A stretch of 64,000 nucleotides of DNA from Pedobacter psychrophilus. GTDB lineage: Bacteria > Bacteroidota > Bacteroidia > Sphingobacteriales > Sphingobacteriaceae. The notes under the pieces were generated by a model. That model was not told the DNA's origin and made no database searches. It saw nothing but the letters and a program-made list of their open reading frames with translations. This document shows, one piece after another, positions 1-8,072 of this stretch. A program made the position numbers and the translations under genes. How positions within the stretch are numbered: the stretch's first letter is position 1; every line of letters starts with the position of its first letter. Where the stretch lies: the NCBI RefSeq assembly GCF_001652725.1, contig NZ_LWHJ01000011.1, positions 62,001-126,000 on the forward strand, read 5' to 3'.

Positions 1-2
1 TA

Positions 3-92
3 GATAAAAAGTATAAAGAAGTTGATGACCAGACTATATCTACCATTAAGTTTGGAACCAACTTTAATGTTTCTTTTAGTTATAAGTTTTAA
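3..92 (+). CDS. C-terminal end of a TonB-dependent outer membrane receptor (partial)
   Basis: An open frame enters from the left edge and stops at 90-92. The last 29 residues alternate polar and hydrophobic residues and finish in Asn-Phe-Asn-Val-Ser-Phe-Ser-Tyr-Lys-Phe. This is the pattern of a final outer-membrane beta-strand with the terminal aromatic residue recognised by the BAM machinery. The gene just downstream is a surface-type lipoprotein, as is common beside TonB-dependent receptors in Bacteroidota. The barrel reading is an inference from a very short piece; any outer membrane beta-barrel would fit. Confidence 0.55.
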   Translation, partial: DKKYKEVDDQTISTIKFGTNFNVSFSYKF

Positions 93-177
93 TATGTATT
101 AATAATAATTTAACACAATCTTAAAGTTAAGGAGACACTAATCACTTACTTTCGCATTAAAATAATTGAAGAAAAAA

Positions 178-1536
178 ATGAAAAATCTAAAAAACTTATT
201 CTTTGCCTTTATTGGTATTGCAGTTTTAATTACATCTTGTAAAGATGATCCGGCTCCTACTCCAGAGCCAATAGCACCTGAAACAATAACTGGTAACTTA
301 ACAGCTAATAAAACATTAACAGCTGATAGAGTATGGGTTTTAAATGGCTATGTAAGGGTAATGAGTGGCGCTACTTTAACCGTAGAGCCTGGCACTGTAG
401 TTAGAGGAGATAAAGCTTCAAAAGCAGCTCTGATAGTTGAACGTGGAGGAAAACTTATAGCTAACGGAACAGCAGCTAAACCAATAGTTTTCACATCTAA
501 CCAGCCAGTTGGACAGAGAGCAATTGGAGATTGGTCAGGTGTGATTCTTTGCGGAAATGCTCCAATAAATCAAGCAGGTGGTACTGCTCAATATGAAGGT
601 GGAATACTAGGTGCAGATGTTGCCTTATATGGCGGTGGTACAACCCCTAATCCAGCTGATAACTCAGGAATACTTACTTATGTAAGAATAGAATATGCAG
701 GATTAGCTATACAACAAGATAGAGAAATAAACAGTTTAACCATGGCCGGTGTAGGTTCTGGTACTGTTATAGAAAACGTTCAAGTTTCATTTGGTGGTGA
801 TGATGGTTTTGAATGGTTCGGTGGAACTGTAAATTGTAAAAATTTAATTGCATACAGATGTACTGATGATGATTTTGATTTTGAATTTGGTTACGTAGGT
901 CGTATTCAATATGCAATATCTATAAAAGATCCTAACGTATTTGATGCTTCTGCTAGTGGTGCTTCTAACGGAATAGAGTGTGACAACGGCGGAACAGTAA
1001 ATGATAACCCAGCAAACAAACCAGTTCTATCTAACTTTACATTTATTGGACCTGGCGCATCAGCTAATGCAAAACACAACTCAGGTGTAATTTTTAGAAA
1101 AGGAACAAGATTTATTTTAAGAAATTCAATTATTGTAGACCATCTTAAAGCAGGTTTTGAATTAGCAACAGTTGAAGCTGGTGATAGATTAAATTTGGGT
1201 GAATCTGAATTTAAAAATAACTTAGTTTTTAACGCGGTAACTGCATTTAAGGTTAGCACTGCTGGAACTTCGTTTACTTCCGATGCAGCATTAGAAACAT
1301 TTGCTTTATTAGCTGCAAATAACAATACTAAGTTAGCGAGTTTAGCTGCTGCTGGTATAACAAGCGCTACAATGATAAATCCTAATTTAACTCTAACTTC
1401 TAATTCACCAGCTAAAACTGGAGCAAGTTTCACAGGTTTAACTGGATTTGAAACAGTAACTTATAGAGGTGCAATGGATACAAACAATTGGACATCAGTT
1501 TGGGCTAATTTTGACCCACAAAATGCGATTTACTAG
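178..1536 (+). CDS. beta-helix-like surface lipoprotein
   Basis: The product is a lipoprotein of about 452 residues. It has a short basic N-terminus, a hydrophobic core and a lipobox ending Ile-Thr-Ser-Cys, followed by Lys-Asp-Asp. The mature part is rich in Gly, Asn and Val. It contains a 'TLTVEPGTVVRGD' type cap followed by 'KLIANGTAAKPIVFTS', and short repeats that suggest a right-handed parallel beta-helix. An in-frame TTG lies 12 nt upstream at 166, but the ATG at 178 gives a normal signal peptide and was chosen. It follows a TonB-dependent receptor tail and may act with it in binding or processing a substrate at the outer membrane. The substrate cannot be told. A second lipoprotein with the same cap motif lies at 52836. 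Confidence 0.75.
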   Translation: MKNLKNLFFAFIGIAVLITSCKDDPAPTPEPIAPETITGNLTANKTLTADRVWVLNGYVRVMSGATLTVEPGTVVRGDKASKAALIVERGGKLIANGTAAKPIVFTSNQPVGQRAIGDWSGVILCGNAPINQAGGTAQYEGGILGADVALYGGGTTPNPADNSGILTYVRIEYAGLAIQQDREINSLTMAGVGSGTVIENVQVSFGGDDGFEWFGGTVNCKNLIAYRCTDDDFDFEFGYVGRIQYAISIKDPNVFDASASGASNGIECDNGGTVNDNPANKPVLSNFTFIGPGASANAKHNSGVIFRKGTRFILRNSIIVDHLKAGFELATVEAGDRLNLGESEFKNNLVFNAVTAFKVSTAGTSFTSDAALETFALLAANNNTKLASLAAAGITSATMINPNLTLTSNSPAKTGASFTGLTGFETVTYRGAMDTNNWTSVWANFDPQNAIY

Positions 1537-1559
1537 TTTTAATATAAGTATTTAATTGA

Positions 1560-1589
1560 AAGCCTTACCAATTTGGTGAGGCTTTTTTT
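1560..1589 (+). terminator. Rho-independent terminator after the beta-helix lipoprotein
   Basis: A 10-bp stem (AAGCCTTACC paired with GGTGAGGCTT, one G-T pair) around a short AT loop is followed by a run of T. It sits about 25 bp behind the stop codon of the lipoprotein gene. Confidence 0.85.
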
Positions 1590-1721
1590 ATGCTCAATAA
1601 TTATTTAATTTTTAATAAAACCACATAACTAAAAATGTTCTTACATCAGCAATAAAATAATATGGTGTTAATAATAACTTAAATTCACATTGCTACTATT
1701 GTTTAAATAAAATAAAGAACT

Positions 1722-2012
1722 ATGAATTTAAAAAGCAAAAAAATCCAATTTATCACACTAATGTGTGGCGTAATTCTAATAACTTTCGGTTGTAAAAAGG
1801 ATACAGAAAATCTTTTAAAAACATCTTCAAATACCGAGGTCGTTAAAAATAGTGTAGAAATAGATAAGCTATTATCCTATTTATCTTCTATTACACTTAT
1901 TGATAAGAAAGAACTTTCTTATAATCCAAATGATGAGCAATTTTATTACAAAGAAATAGCTCAAATAAATTTATATTATCTACGACTTTCTTACAATCAA
2001 CAAATTAAATAA
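1722..2012 (+). CDS. small lipoprotein of unknown function
   Basis: This is a 96-residue protein with a signal peptide and a lipobox reading Ile-Thr-Phe-Gly-Cys followed by Lys-Lys-Asp. The mature chain is about 70 residues, is rich in Asn, Ser and Tyr, and shows no recognisable domain. The next gene starts 6 nt after its stop, so the two are probably one transcript. It is likely anchored in the outer or inner membrane through lipid. The family was not recognised and the function is unknown. Confidence 0.6.
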   Translation: MNLKSKKIQFITLMCGVILITFGCKKDTENLLKTSSNTEVVKNSVEIDKLLSYLSSITLIDKKELSYNPNDEQFYYKEIAQINLYYLRLSYNQQIK

Positions 2013-2018
2013 TAAGCT

Positions 2019-2891
2019 ATGAAAAACATAATAATAATTTTTTTAATTTTTAATTTTTATGCAATAAGTCAATCGAAAGCTCAAGTAAACGCTTATGCTT
2101 GGCAGGTTAAAAGTGAATATCTTCAAAATGGTAAAATTCTTATCAATAATTCTACACCATCTACAACTATAAAATATGATCTTTCTTTTGCCAAAAATAA
2201 TGGGTCTGGTACCGTCAAGACTCGGTTAGTTACATTTAATCAAAGTGGTGTAAAAATTGATCTAACTAATCAAACAACCGTAAGTGCAAGTGATTTTCCT
2301 CCTAATGTTACAATTATTACTAAAACTTACGAAGTAGATTTGCAAAAAAATTTATTAGATGGAAATCCAATTTATCTTGGGGTACAGTTAGGTTCTAACA
2401 CTGAAGGATTATATACTAATGGTAGTACAAAATATAATTATATAATTCCACCAGCGCCACCATTAATTCCGCCTATAACAATAAATGCTGTAAATAAAGT
2501 GGAAACTATACTATTTGGAACTGATTGTGGATTAGCTCACGCATACGGTGTTTCATATAATCCAAGAGGGCATATGGAAAATGGTGTTTGGAAGTTTGCT
2601 TATGAAGTGAGCTTCACAAAAAACAATTCTAACATTTCTGATGATGATGTTTTTTGGGAATGGGTTGTTTCTGATTTTTCTAATTATCCTGTAACTGAAA
2701 AGCAATTCTTAGTTTATCCATATGGTACTGATAAAACAGTTGTTATGAATGGAGAAAAAAAAGTTACAGTCGAAGCAAATGATTATTTAGATGAGTATGA
2801 TTCAGTAGTTAAAGTTAGAGCTAAGTCCAGATCTACTGGTTCAATTCTTTCAAGTGATTTTACATTTTACTTTACTGCTGTAAACCACTAA
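2019..2891 (+). CDS. secreted protein of unknown function
   Basis: This is a 290-residue protein with an N-terminal signal peptide (about 21 residues, cleavage likely after Ser-Lys-Ala). The rest is beta-rich with many Asn, Thr and Tyr. A proline-rich linker (PPAPPLIPP, about residues 145-155) separates two halves. The second half has a single Cys and a cluster of acidic and aromatic residues (DDDVFWEWVV). No catalytic motif was recognised. It lies 6 nt behind a small lipoprotein gene and is followed by a terminator, so the pair forms a two-gene unit. An exported or surface role is inferred from the signal peptide only. Confidence 0.6.
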   Translation: MKNIIIIFLIFNFYAISQSKAQVNAYAWQVKSEYLQNGKILINNSTPSTTIKYDLSFAKNNGSGTVKTRLVTFNQSGVKIDLTNQTTVSASDFPPNVTIITKTYEVDLQKNLLDGNPIYLGVQLGSNTEGLYTNGSTKYNYIIPPAPPLIPPITINAVNKVETILFGTDCGLAHAYGVSYNPRGHMENGVWKFAYEVSFTKNNSNISDDDVFWEWVVSDFSNYPVTEKQFLVYPYGTDKTVVMNGEKKVTVEANDYLDEYDSVVKVRAKSRSTGSILSSDFTFYFTAVNH

Positions 2892-2950
2892 ATATCATTT
2901 ATAATTTTTTTACATCAACTTTTCAAATAACCTAAATTAACAACTTTTTA

Positions 2951-2984
2951 AAGGGATAATCTTAAATGATTGTCCCCTTTTTTA
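2951..2984 (+). terminator. Rho-independent terminator after the two-gene exported-protein unit
   Basis: The left arm AAGGGATAATC pairs, with one bulge or mismatch, with GATTGTCCCCTT, and is followed by T6. It lies about 60 bp after the stop codon at 2891. Confidence 0.75.
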
Positions 2985-3116
2985 TTGAATAGAAATTCAG
3001 AATTTCTAATAAAATATTATGAGTTAAAAGCATTAGGAAACAAAAATCTTTATAATAAACAATTAGATGGTTGATGTTTGTGTAATAATAATATATGTTA
3101 AAAATATTTTTTAATC

Positions 3117-3190
3117 GCATTAGCGGTTGAAGCGGCACCCCACAACAACGCTTTTTTTTCTAGGCGAGTAGAAAACCGGACGATACGCCC
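3117..3190. repeat. diverged copy of a dispersed imperfect palindrome (REP-like element)
   Basis: It begins GCATTAGCGGTTGAAGCGGC and ends GATACGCCC, with a T8 tract and a complementary A-rich piece in the middle. The frame (GCGTTA..GAT..GAAACGGCATCC at one end, GCCC at the other) matches copies at 25355, 60358 and 63932, but this is the most diverged copy. It lies in the 371-bp gap between the converging units ending at 2891 and 3263. Apart from the terminator at 2951, the rest of that gap shows nothing clear. Confidence 0.55.
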
Positions 3191-3262
3191 AAACATTTTT
3201 TTTGTGTAATGACCTAATTAATCATTTAAAATTTAGGATAAACAATAGTTAAAAAAATGGTA

Positions 3263-3883
3263 TCAAACATTTCCTTTTTCTACTTGTGTAAGTTCGGCTA
3301 TTAATACATTTATTTGCGTAATTACCTTTCCAAAAGAACATTTAAACATCCATTTGGCTAAATAATAACTAGCTGGAGTGAGAACCACAATACAAACTAT
3401 TAGTGCATAAATAATTATTGGTTTGGTTAATAACTCTTCAACAGTTTTACCAGAACCTATCACTCCTCCCAAAAAGTAGCCTCCAGTAGCACTAAAGGGA
3501 TAAATAAATAACGCAACCTTACATTGGATGTTCATCCATTTATTTAGCGTATTTACAACCCTTTTTAATTCGCTTAATAAATTATTGGCACTAACATTTG
3601 AATCTATACTTTTATAAAGTATAAAAGCGGTGTAGCCGGCCCAAATATTAAAAATAAGGGTTATGCCAATAAATAATTGAATTTGCCAAAAACGGTAATA
3701 GTAAATAATAGGAATATAGATAAGCCCAATAATAATTGTCCAGATGAGGTTTGTAAGTATTGTTTTTTTTGCTCTCTTTAAAGGGTTTTTAAGCCCATTA
3801 CTTTTTATTTGAGCAATATGATTAATCTCGGGTAATTTTTCTGTAGAAGCTTCAGAATCGTTCCAAATTTTTTGTAAATCCAT
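3263..3883 (-). CDS. membrane protein, possible partner of the adjacent ECF sigma factor
   Basis: This is a 206-residue protein with a soluble N-terminal segment of about 40 residues (starting MDLQKIWND) and four predicted membrane helices, two near residues 43-90 and two near 122-180. Its ATG overlaps the stop of the upstream ECF sigma factor gene by one base (TAATG), so translation is probably coupled. A soluble N-terminus joined to a membrane domain and encoded after a sigma factor is the layout of a membrane anti-sigma factor. No zinc-binding anti-sigma motif is present, so that role is inferred from position only. Confidence 0.6.
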   Translation of the reverse strand: MDLQKIWNDSEASTEKLPEINHIAQIKSNGLKNPLKRAKKTILTNLIWTIIIGLIYIPIIYYYRFWQIQLFIGITLIFNIWAGYTAFILYKSIDSNVSANNLLSELKRVVNTLNKWMNIQCKVALFIYPFSATGGYFLGGVIGSGKTVEELLTKPIIIYALIVCIVVLTPASYYLAKWMFKCSFGKVITQINVLIAELTQVEKGNV

Positions 3884-4365
3884 TAAAGCTGAGTTAAAAA
3901 TGTTTGTAACTGATTTTTAATCCGAAAAAGTTTAACACCTACATAATTAGCACTAATTCCAAGAATGTCAGATATTTCAGGATTTTCATATCCTTCTAAA
4001 TGAAGTGTAACGATTACTCTATCTGTCTCATCTAATTTTCTTATGGCTTGGTGTAAACGCTGCACATCTTCCCTAGTTTCTGATTGCGGTGCTACAGGTA
4101 TAATCAAGTCTTCCATTGCGCTGTGGTAGGAAATTGGTTTTTTATAGTTTCTATTATAGGTTAAAATGGTGTTTAAAGCAACTTTATAAAGCCATGTGCT
4201 AAATTTAGAATTCCCTTTAAAACTATTAATGCCTTTCCATGCATTCAAAAGTATTTCCTGATAAAGATCATTCCTGTCATTAATTGAATAGGCATATAGG
4301 CCAATCAATTTTAAGATTAAACCTTTACAATCATTAATTTGCTTTATAAAAATGCTTTCTTCCAA
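3883..4365 (-). CDS. RNA polymerase sigma factor, ECF subfamily
   Basis: This is a 160-residue sigma factor. Region 2 (about residues 15-70) contains the core-binding and -10 helix segment 'NDRNDLYQEILLNAWKGI' and the aromatic 'FSTWLYKVALN' part. Region 4 (about 100-155) contains the helix-turn-helix 'GYENPEISDILGISANYVGV'. It would direct core RNA polymerase to a specific regulon. The start is a TTG placed directly after the stop of the upstream gene (TAA-TTG), with no usable ATG nearby, so coupled translation is likely. It is flanked by two small membrane protein genes in the same unit. Confidence 0.85.
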   Translation of the reverse strand: MEESIFIKQINDCKGLILKLIGLYAYSINDRNDLYQEILLNAWKGINSFKGNSKFSTWLYKVALNTILTYNRNYKKPISYHSAMEDLIIPVAPQSETREDVQRLHQAIRKLDETDRVIVTLHLEGYENPEISDILGISANYVGVKLFRIKNQLQTFLTQL

Positions 4366-4638
4366 TTATTTAGCGATAATGGAATAAGTTAATAAACTTA
4401 GGCCAATTAAAAGGTGTAATATTAACCAAGCTCTTTGCCAAAGGGGTCTTTTTGTCCATTTAATACTGACATCGAAAGGATCAAATACCAATGCTAATGA
4501 GATCATTACTGATGCCATTGACCATTCTTTAAAAATAAGATATATCACACCAAAAGAAATCATAATTGCATAAGCGGGCTTATTAATGTTTAAACCTTTT
4601 GCATTTTCCTTTTCCGAAGAATGAGTGTTTGTTTTCAT
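4366..4638 (-). CDS. small membrane protein in the sigma factor operon
   Basis: This 90-residue protein has two or three hydrophobic helices and a polar N-terminus of about 20 residues. It is the first gene of the sigma unit, and its stop codon abuts the TTG start of the sigma factor. Similar short proteins often precede ECF sigma genes in Sphingobacteriaceae, but the family was not identified. The function is unknown; position suggests a part in signal sensing or simply co-expression. Confidence 0.55.
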   Translation of the reverse strand: MKTNTHSSEKENAKGLNINKPAYAIMISFGVIYLIFKEWSMASVMISLALVFDPFDVSIKWTKRPLWQRAWLILHLLIGLSLLTYSIIAK

Positions 4639-4696
4639 TTAAAATAGTTTTGATAATAAGTAACTAAATATTAAAATTTATTACAAAATCTTTAAA

Positions 4697-5215
4697 CTAT
4701 TTTTTCTCGATATTAAATTCAGTTATAATATGCTTAATAATATCCTCTTTAGATTTAGAAGCGTCAATGATTAAAATATCTTTTTCTTTAGTTAATGGGA
4801 TTTCTAATGCTTCTATCTGACTGTGCAATAAAGAACTAGGCATAAAATGCCCATCTCTATTTTTTAGTCTTCCAGCAATTTCATTTTCATCAGCTTTTAA
4901 AAAAAGAAATCTAACTTCTCCTGCTGTTCTTAAAATATCACGGTAGGAAGCCTTCAGGGCAGAACAGCTTATTATAAAACCCTGTTGCTCGTTAATTTTG
5001 TCTGAGATTTTTCTTTTGAGAATATTTAACCAAGGCAAACGGTCAGCATCATTAAGGGCGATGCCGTTTTGCATTTTATTAATATTTGCTTGCGAATGAA
5101 ATTCATCACCTTCTATAAAATCTATACCCAGTTTCTCTGCCAATATTTTACCAATAGAAGTTTTCCCGCTTCCAGCAACACCACATACAATCAAATAATA
5201 ATGATCTTTTATCAT
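4697..5215 (-). CDS. gntK: gluconokinase
   Basis: This 172-residue protein is of the gluconate kinase (GntK) family, which phosphorylates gluconate to 6-phosphogluconate with ATP for entry to the pentose phosphate or Entner-Doudoroff route. The Walker A loop GVAGSGKTS lies at about residues 12-20. The family motifs EGDEFH (about 35), DADRLPWL (about 57) and SALKASYRD (about 85), and the lid segment with RDGHFMP (about 120), are all present. The length is normal. It is separated by 55 bp of repetitive spacer from the acyltransferase gene upstream; no functional link is obvious. Confidence 0.9.
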   Translation of the reverse strand: MIKDHYYLIVCGVAGSGKTSIGKILAEKLGIDFIEGDEFHSQANINKMQNGIALNDADRLPWLNILKRKISDKINEQQGFIISCSALKASYRDILRTAGEVRFLFLKADENEIAGRLKNRDGHFMPSSLLHSQIEALEIPLTKEKDILIIDASKSKEDIIKHIITEFNIEKK

Positions 5216-5229
5216 CTATAAATATTCAG

Positions 5230-5270
5230 AAAAACCAACCACCTAACAAACTAACCACCTAACTATCCAA
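5230..5270. repeat. imperfect short-period repeat between olsF-like gene and gntK
   Basis: The short spacer contains AACCACCTAAC twice (at 5237 and 5253), embedded in further CCAA/CTAA words. The spacing is 16 nt, i.e. two 7-nt units with a 2-nt slip. It resembles the 7-nt arrays seen at 14512, 20729, 59740 and 58044, but is less regular. Confidence 0.4.
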
Positions 5271-7025
5271 TTAAAGATTTTTCCCCAATTTCTCTAACAT
5301 ATCTGCAGGTACACTTTCTAAGTCTAAGACTAAAAATCCATCTAAACAATCAGAAAATTTTGGATCTATATTAAAGCAGATAATTTTTGCATTTAATGCG
5401 ATATACTGCCTTAATAAAACAGGAACTTTAATATGCGATGTTTCAATCTCGCCGATAAGGCTATCTAAATTTTTTAAAGAACTGCTGCCTGCAGTCAATA
5501 TATCGGCATCTATTTTAGAAAAATCTACTTTAAACTGTTTACGCGGTTTTACCATTTGAGCCATTTCAGCATCAAAATGATTACGATAGATAAAATTTAC
5601 GATTAAAGACTTAGAAAATTTACTAAAAACATTGCTAATTGAAACCGGGCCAATTAAATATTTATATTTTGGATTATCAATCAGGTATTTTAAAATCCCT
5701 TTCCACAATAAAAATAACGGTAACGGACGCTGTTGGTATTCTTTTCTAATCCATGATCTGCCTAACTCCAGGCTTTGTCTTAAAACAGGAAAAAATTGAT
5801 GTTTTATTTTAAAAAGCTCATAAATATAAAAACCCTTTTTGCCATAGCTGTAAAATATCTCGTCCCCTTTACCAATACGGTAAGCGCCAACAATCATTTT
5901 TGCCTCTAAATCCCAAATAAAAAGGTGATGGTAATAAATATCATAGGCATCTAAATCTGATGATTTATTGGTGCCTTCACCAACTTCTCTAAAGGTTATT
6001 TCCCTTAACCTTCCTATTTCTTTAATGATATTTGTAATATGGATGGTTGGGGTTATAAAAACTTCGTAATTTTTTTCGGTCCATACCAAATAATTTTCTC
6101 TCAGGCTTTTTACCTCGTTTTCAATTAAATCTTGTGAGATAGGTTTAATTAAATCTTCTGGTTGCTTATTTATTTTAAATATATTTCTGGGATTAAAAAT
6201 TTTTCTCTCATTTTCCAAACCAGCGCCTAAAGCATAAGTTTTTGCTCTTAAATAGGCCAGCATATTTGTGTTGTTAGTATTGTCTGGAATATCAGTAAAA
6301 GCGATTGCCTTTCCAATTCTTACATGTATGGTATGCCCTTTTTTATTGAATAATTCTGACGGTAATTTAGCGGTTCTTAAAGTTGGATGTATAAGTGCTA
6401 ATAAGTTGAATAACAGTCCGTTATTTCCATGAAAATAAATGGGTAATACCGGTACTTTTGCTTTTCCAATTAACTTACCAACTACCGGATGCCATAATTT
6501 ATCGGTAATTTGTTGCTGACCTAATTTATATGTAGAAACTTCGCCAGCTGGGAAAATACCTATAGGTGTTCCGGTTTTTAATAAACTTAACGTGGTTTTT
6601 ATGCCACTAATGCTGGATGAGTGTTCAATGTTTTCAAATGGATTTACAGCTACAAAAAAGTCGCTAAGATTGGGAATTTTCTTTAGAATAAAGTTGGCCA
6701 TTACTTTTGCATCAGGCCTAACGGTGCATAAAACCTTAATTAAAATCAAGCCTTCGATACCTCCATAAGGATGATTTGCAATGGCGGTAAAAGCACCATC
6801 TAATGGGATATTCTTCAAATCGCTTTCGCTGATTTCTACCTTAACACCAACTAACCTTAATATTTCATCAACAAAATCAATACCTTCAAAATTCTCAGCA
6901 GCTTCAAAAGTATCGTTGATGTCATTTATTTTCATAATTTCCATCAACAAAGACGCAAGTCCAGGCATCCTTAATTTATTTAGCTTGGTAGCTTTAGCAA
7001 ACTCTTCTGATGTTATAATCTTCAT
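5271..7025 (-). CDS. olsF: bifunctional acyltransferase for amino-acid lipid synthesis (OlsF/GlsF type)
   Basis: This 584-residue protein fuses two acyltransferase domains. The N-terminal half is PlsC-like, with AIANHPYGGIEG at about residues 81-92 and the second block GIFPAGEVST at about 155-165. The C-terminal half is a GNAT/hemolysin-type N-acyltransferase, with FREVGEGTN and YYHHLFIWD at about 345-372 and VGAYRIG just after. Separate OlsB (N-acyl) and OlsA (O-acyl) proteins make ornithine lipids. Fused OlsF enzymes are described from Serratia and Flavobacterium, and Bacteroides has the related GlsB/GlsA for glycine lipids. This enzyme therefore probably makes ornithine or glycine lipids at the inner membrane. 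Which amino acid it uses cannot be read from the sequence. Confidence 0.75.
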   Translation of the reverse strand: MKIITSEEFAKATKLNKLRMPGLASLLMEIMKINDINDTFEAAENFEGIDFVDEILRLVGVKVEISESDLKNIPLDGAFTAIANHPYGGIEGLILIKVLCTVRPDAKVMANFILKKIPNLSDFFVAVNPFENIEHSSSISGIKTTLSLLKTGTPIGIFPAGEVSTYKLGQQQITDKLWHPVVGKLIGKAKVPVLPIYFHGNNGLLFNLLALIHPTLRTAKLPSELFNKKGHTIHVRIGKAIAFTDIPDNTNNTNMLAYLRAKTYALGAGLENERKIFNPRNIFKINKQPEDLIKPISQDLIENEVKSLRENYLVWTEKNYEVFITPTIHITNIIKEIGRLREITFREVGEGTNKSSDLDAYDIYYHHLFIWDLEAKMIVGAYRIGKGDEIFYSYGKKGFYIYELFKIKHQFFPVLRQSLELGRSWIRKEYQQRPLPLFLLWKGILKYLIDNPKYKYLIGPVSISNVFSKFSKSLIVNFIYRNHFDAEMAQMVKPRKQFKVDFSKIDADILTAGSSSLKNLDSLIGEIETSHIKVPVLLRQYIALNAKIICFNIDPKFSDCLDGFLVLDLESVPADMLEKLGKNL

Positions 7026-7166
7026 TTAAAATATTTAAGATTAAATTGGTTTAATATAGTTGTAAAAATAGCAGATGATTATCAAATTATGTTAAATAAT
7101 ATTTCTTAACCTATAACTAGTTAATTTATAGTATTGTTAATACATTAGAAAAAAATATAGCTATCT

Positions 7167-8072
7167 GTGAATAAAAAAATTAAAGGTCTTTTTGAGTTCA
7201 CTCCTGGTGAGATGCGGGGTTTGATAATATTTATTATTATCCTGGCAATTATAATGATTTCTCCTTATGTATGGCAAAAATTTAATTATCAGCCTTTAAA
7301 AATTACTGTTCAAAATTTGGAACCTCAAATTAAAGAAATAGATGGTTTTAAAGATAAAAATCATTTTTATGATGATGAGGAAAATTCTGATATATCAAAA
7401 CCTGAAACTCAACTTTTTGATTTTAACCCTAATAATTTATCTGTTCAAAACTGGATGAAACTTGGTTTGTCAGAAAAACAAGCAAGTAGTATAAAAAGTT
7501 ATGAGGCAAAAGGCGGGAAATTTAGAAGCAAAATTGATGTTAAAAAGATGTTTGTTATTTCTGCTCAAAAGTTTAAGGAATTAGAACCTTACATTCAGAT
7601 TCCTGCAGCCGAAGTTCAAAATAAATTAGATTTTACATCTACAAATCCTACTTACCCAAAAAAAGCTAGAGAAAATATTACAGTAGAAATTAATTCTGCC
7701 GATTCAGCAACTTTAACAACAATCAGTGGGATAGGACCATCTTTTGCATCTCGCATTATAAAGTACAAAAATAGGTTGGGAGGCTTTAATCATATCAATC
7801 AATTAAAAGAAGTTTATGGAATTGATTCTTTAAAATTTGAACAAATAAAAAATCAGATAAAAGTTGATAACACAAAAATAGTCTTCATAAGTATAAATGA
7901 TTGTACTTTTGAACAATTGAAAACTTTTCCGTACTTAGGTTACAAACAGTCTAATGCAATTATTGCTTATAGAAAGCAACATGGAAATTATAAAAATCCA
8001 ACTGATTTAAGTAAAATAGCAATCTTAAATTCCGAAACAATTCAAAAACTATTGCCATATCTAAAATTTTAA
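7167..8072 (+). CDS. ComEA-like helix-hairpin-helix protein
   Basis: This is a 301-residue protein starting at GTG. It has a single membrane helix near the N-terminus (about residues 19-38) and three helix-hairpin-helix regions at about 90-150, 165-220 and 235-300. The middle one reads 'INSADSATLTTISGIGPSFASRIIKYKNRLGGF', typical of ComEA-type DNA-binding repeats. The membrane anchor with the domains on one side suggests a periplasmic or membrane-bound DNA-binding protein. ComEA proteins bind incoming DNA in competence, but a role here is only inferred. Its stop overlaps the ATG of apt (TAATG), so the two are co-translated. Confidence 0.75.
   Translation: MNKKIKGLFEFTPGEMRGLIIFIIILAIIMISPYVWQKFNYQPLKITVQNLEPQIKEIDGFKDKNHFYDDEENSDISKPETQLFDFNPNNLSVQNWMKLGLSEKQASSIKSYEAKGGKFRSKIDVKKMFVISAQKFKELEPYIQIPAAEVQNKLDFTSTNPTYPKKARENITVEINSADSATLTTISGIGPSFASRIIKYKNRLGGFNHINQLKEVYGIDSLKFEQIKNQIKVDNTKIVFISINDCTFEQLKTFPYLGYKQSNAIIAYRKQHGNYKNPTDLSKIAILNSETIQKLLPYLKF

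Noticed and set aside
166-177. TTG start for the first lipoprotein
   Set aside because: The ATG 12 nt further on gives a normal lipoprotein signal peptide, so the extension adds nothing.
906-1433. A 175-residue minus-strand frame inside the first lipoprotein gene
   Set aside because: It mirrors the coding strand, has no start context, and its composition follows the antisense of the beta-helix repeats.
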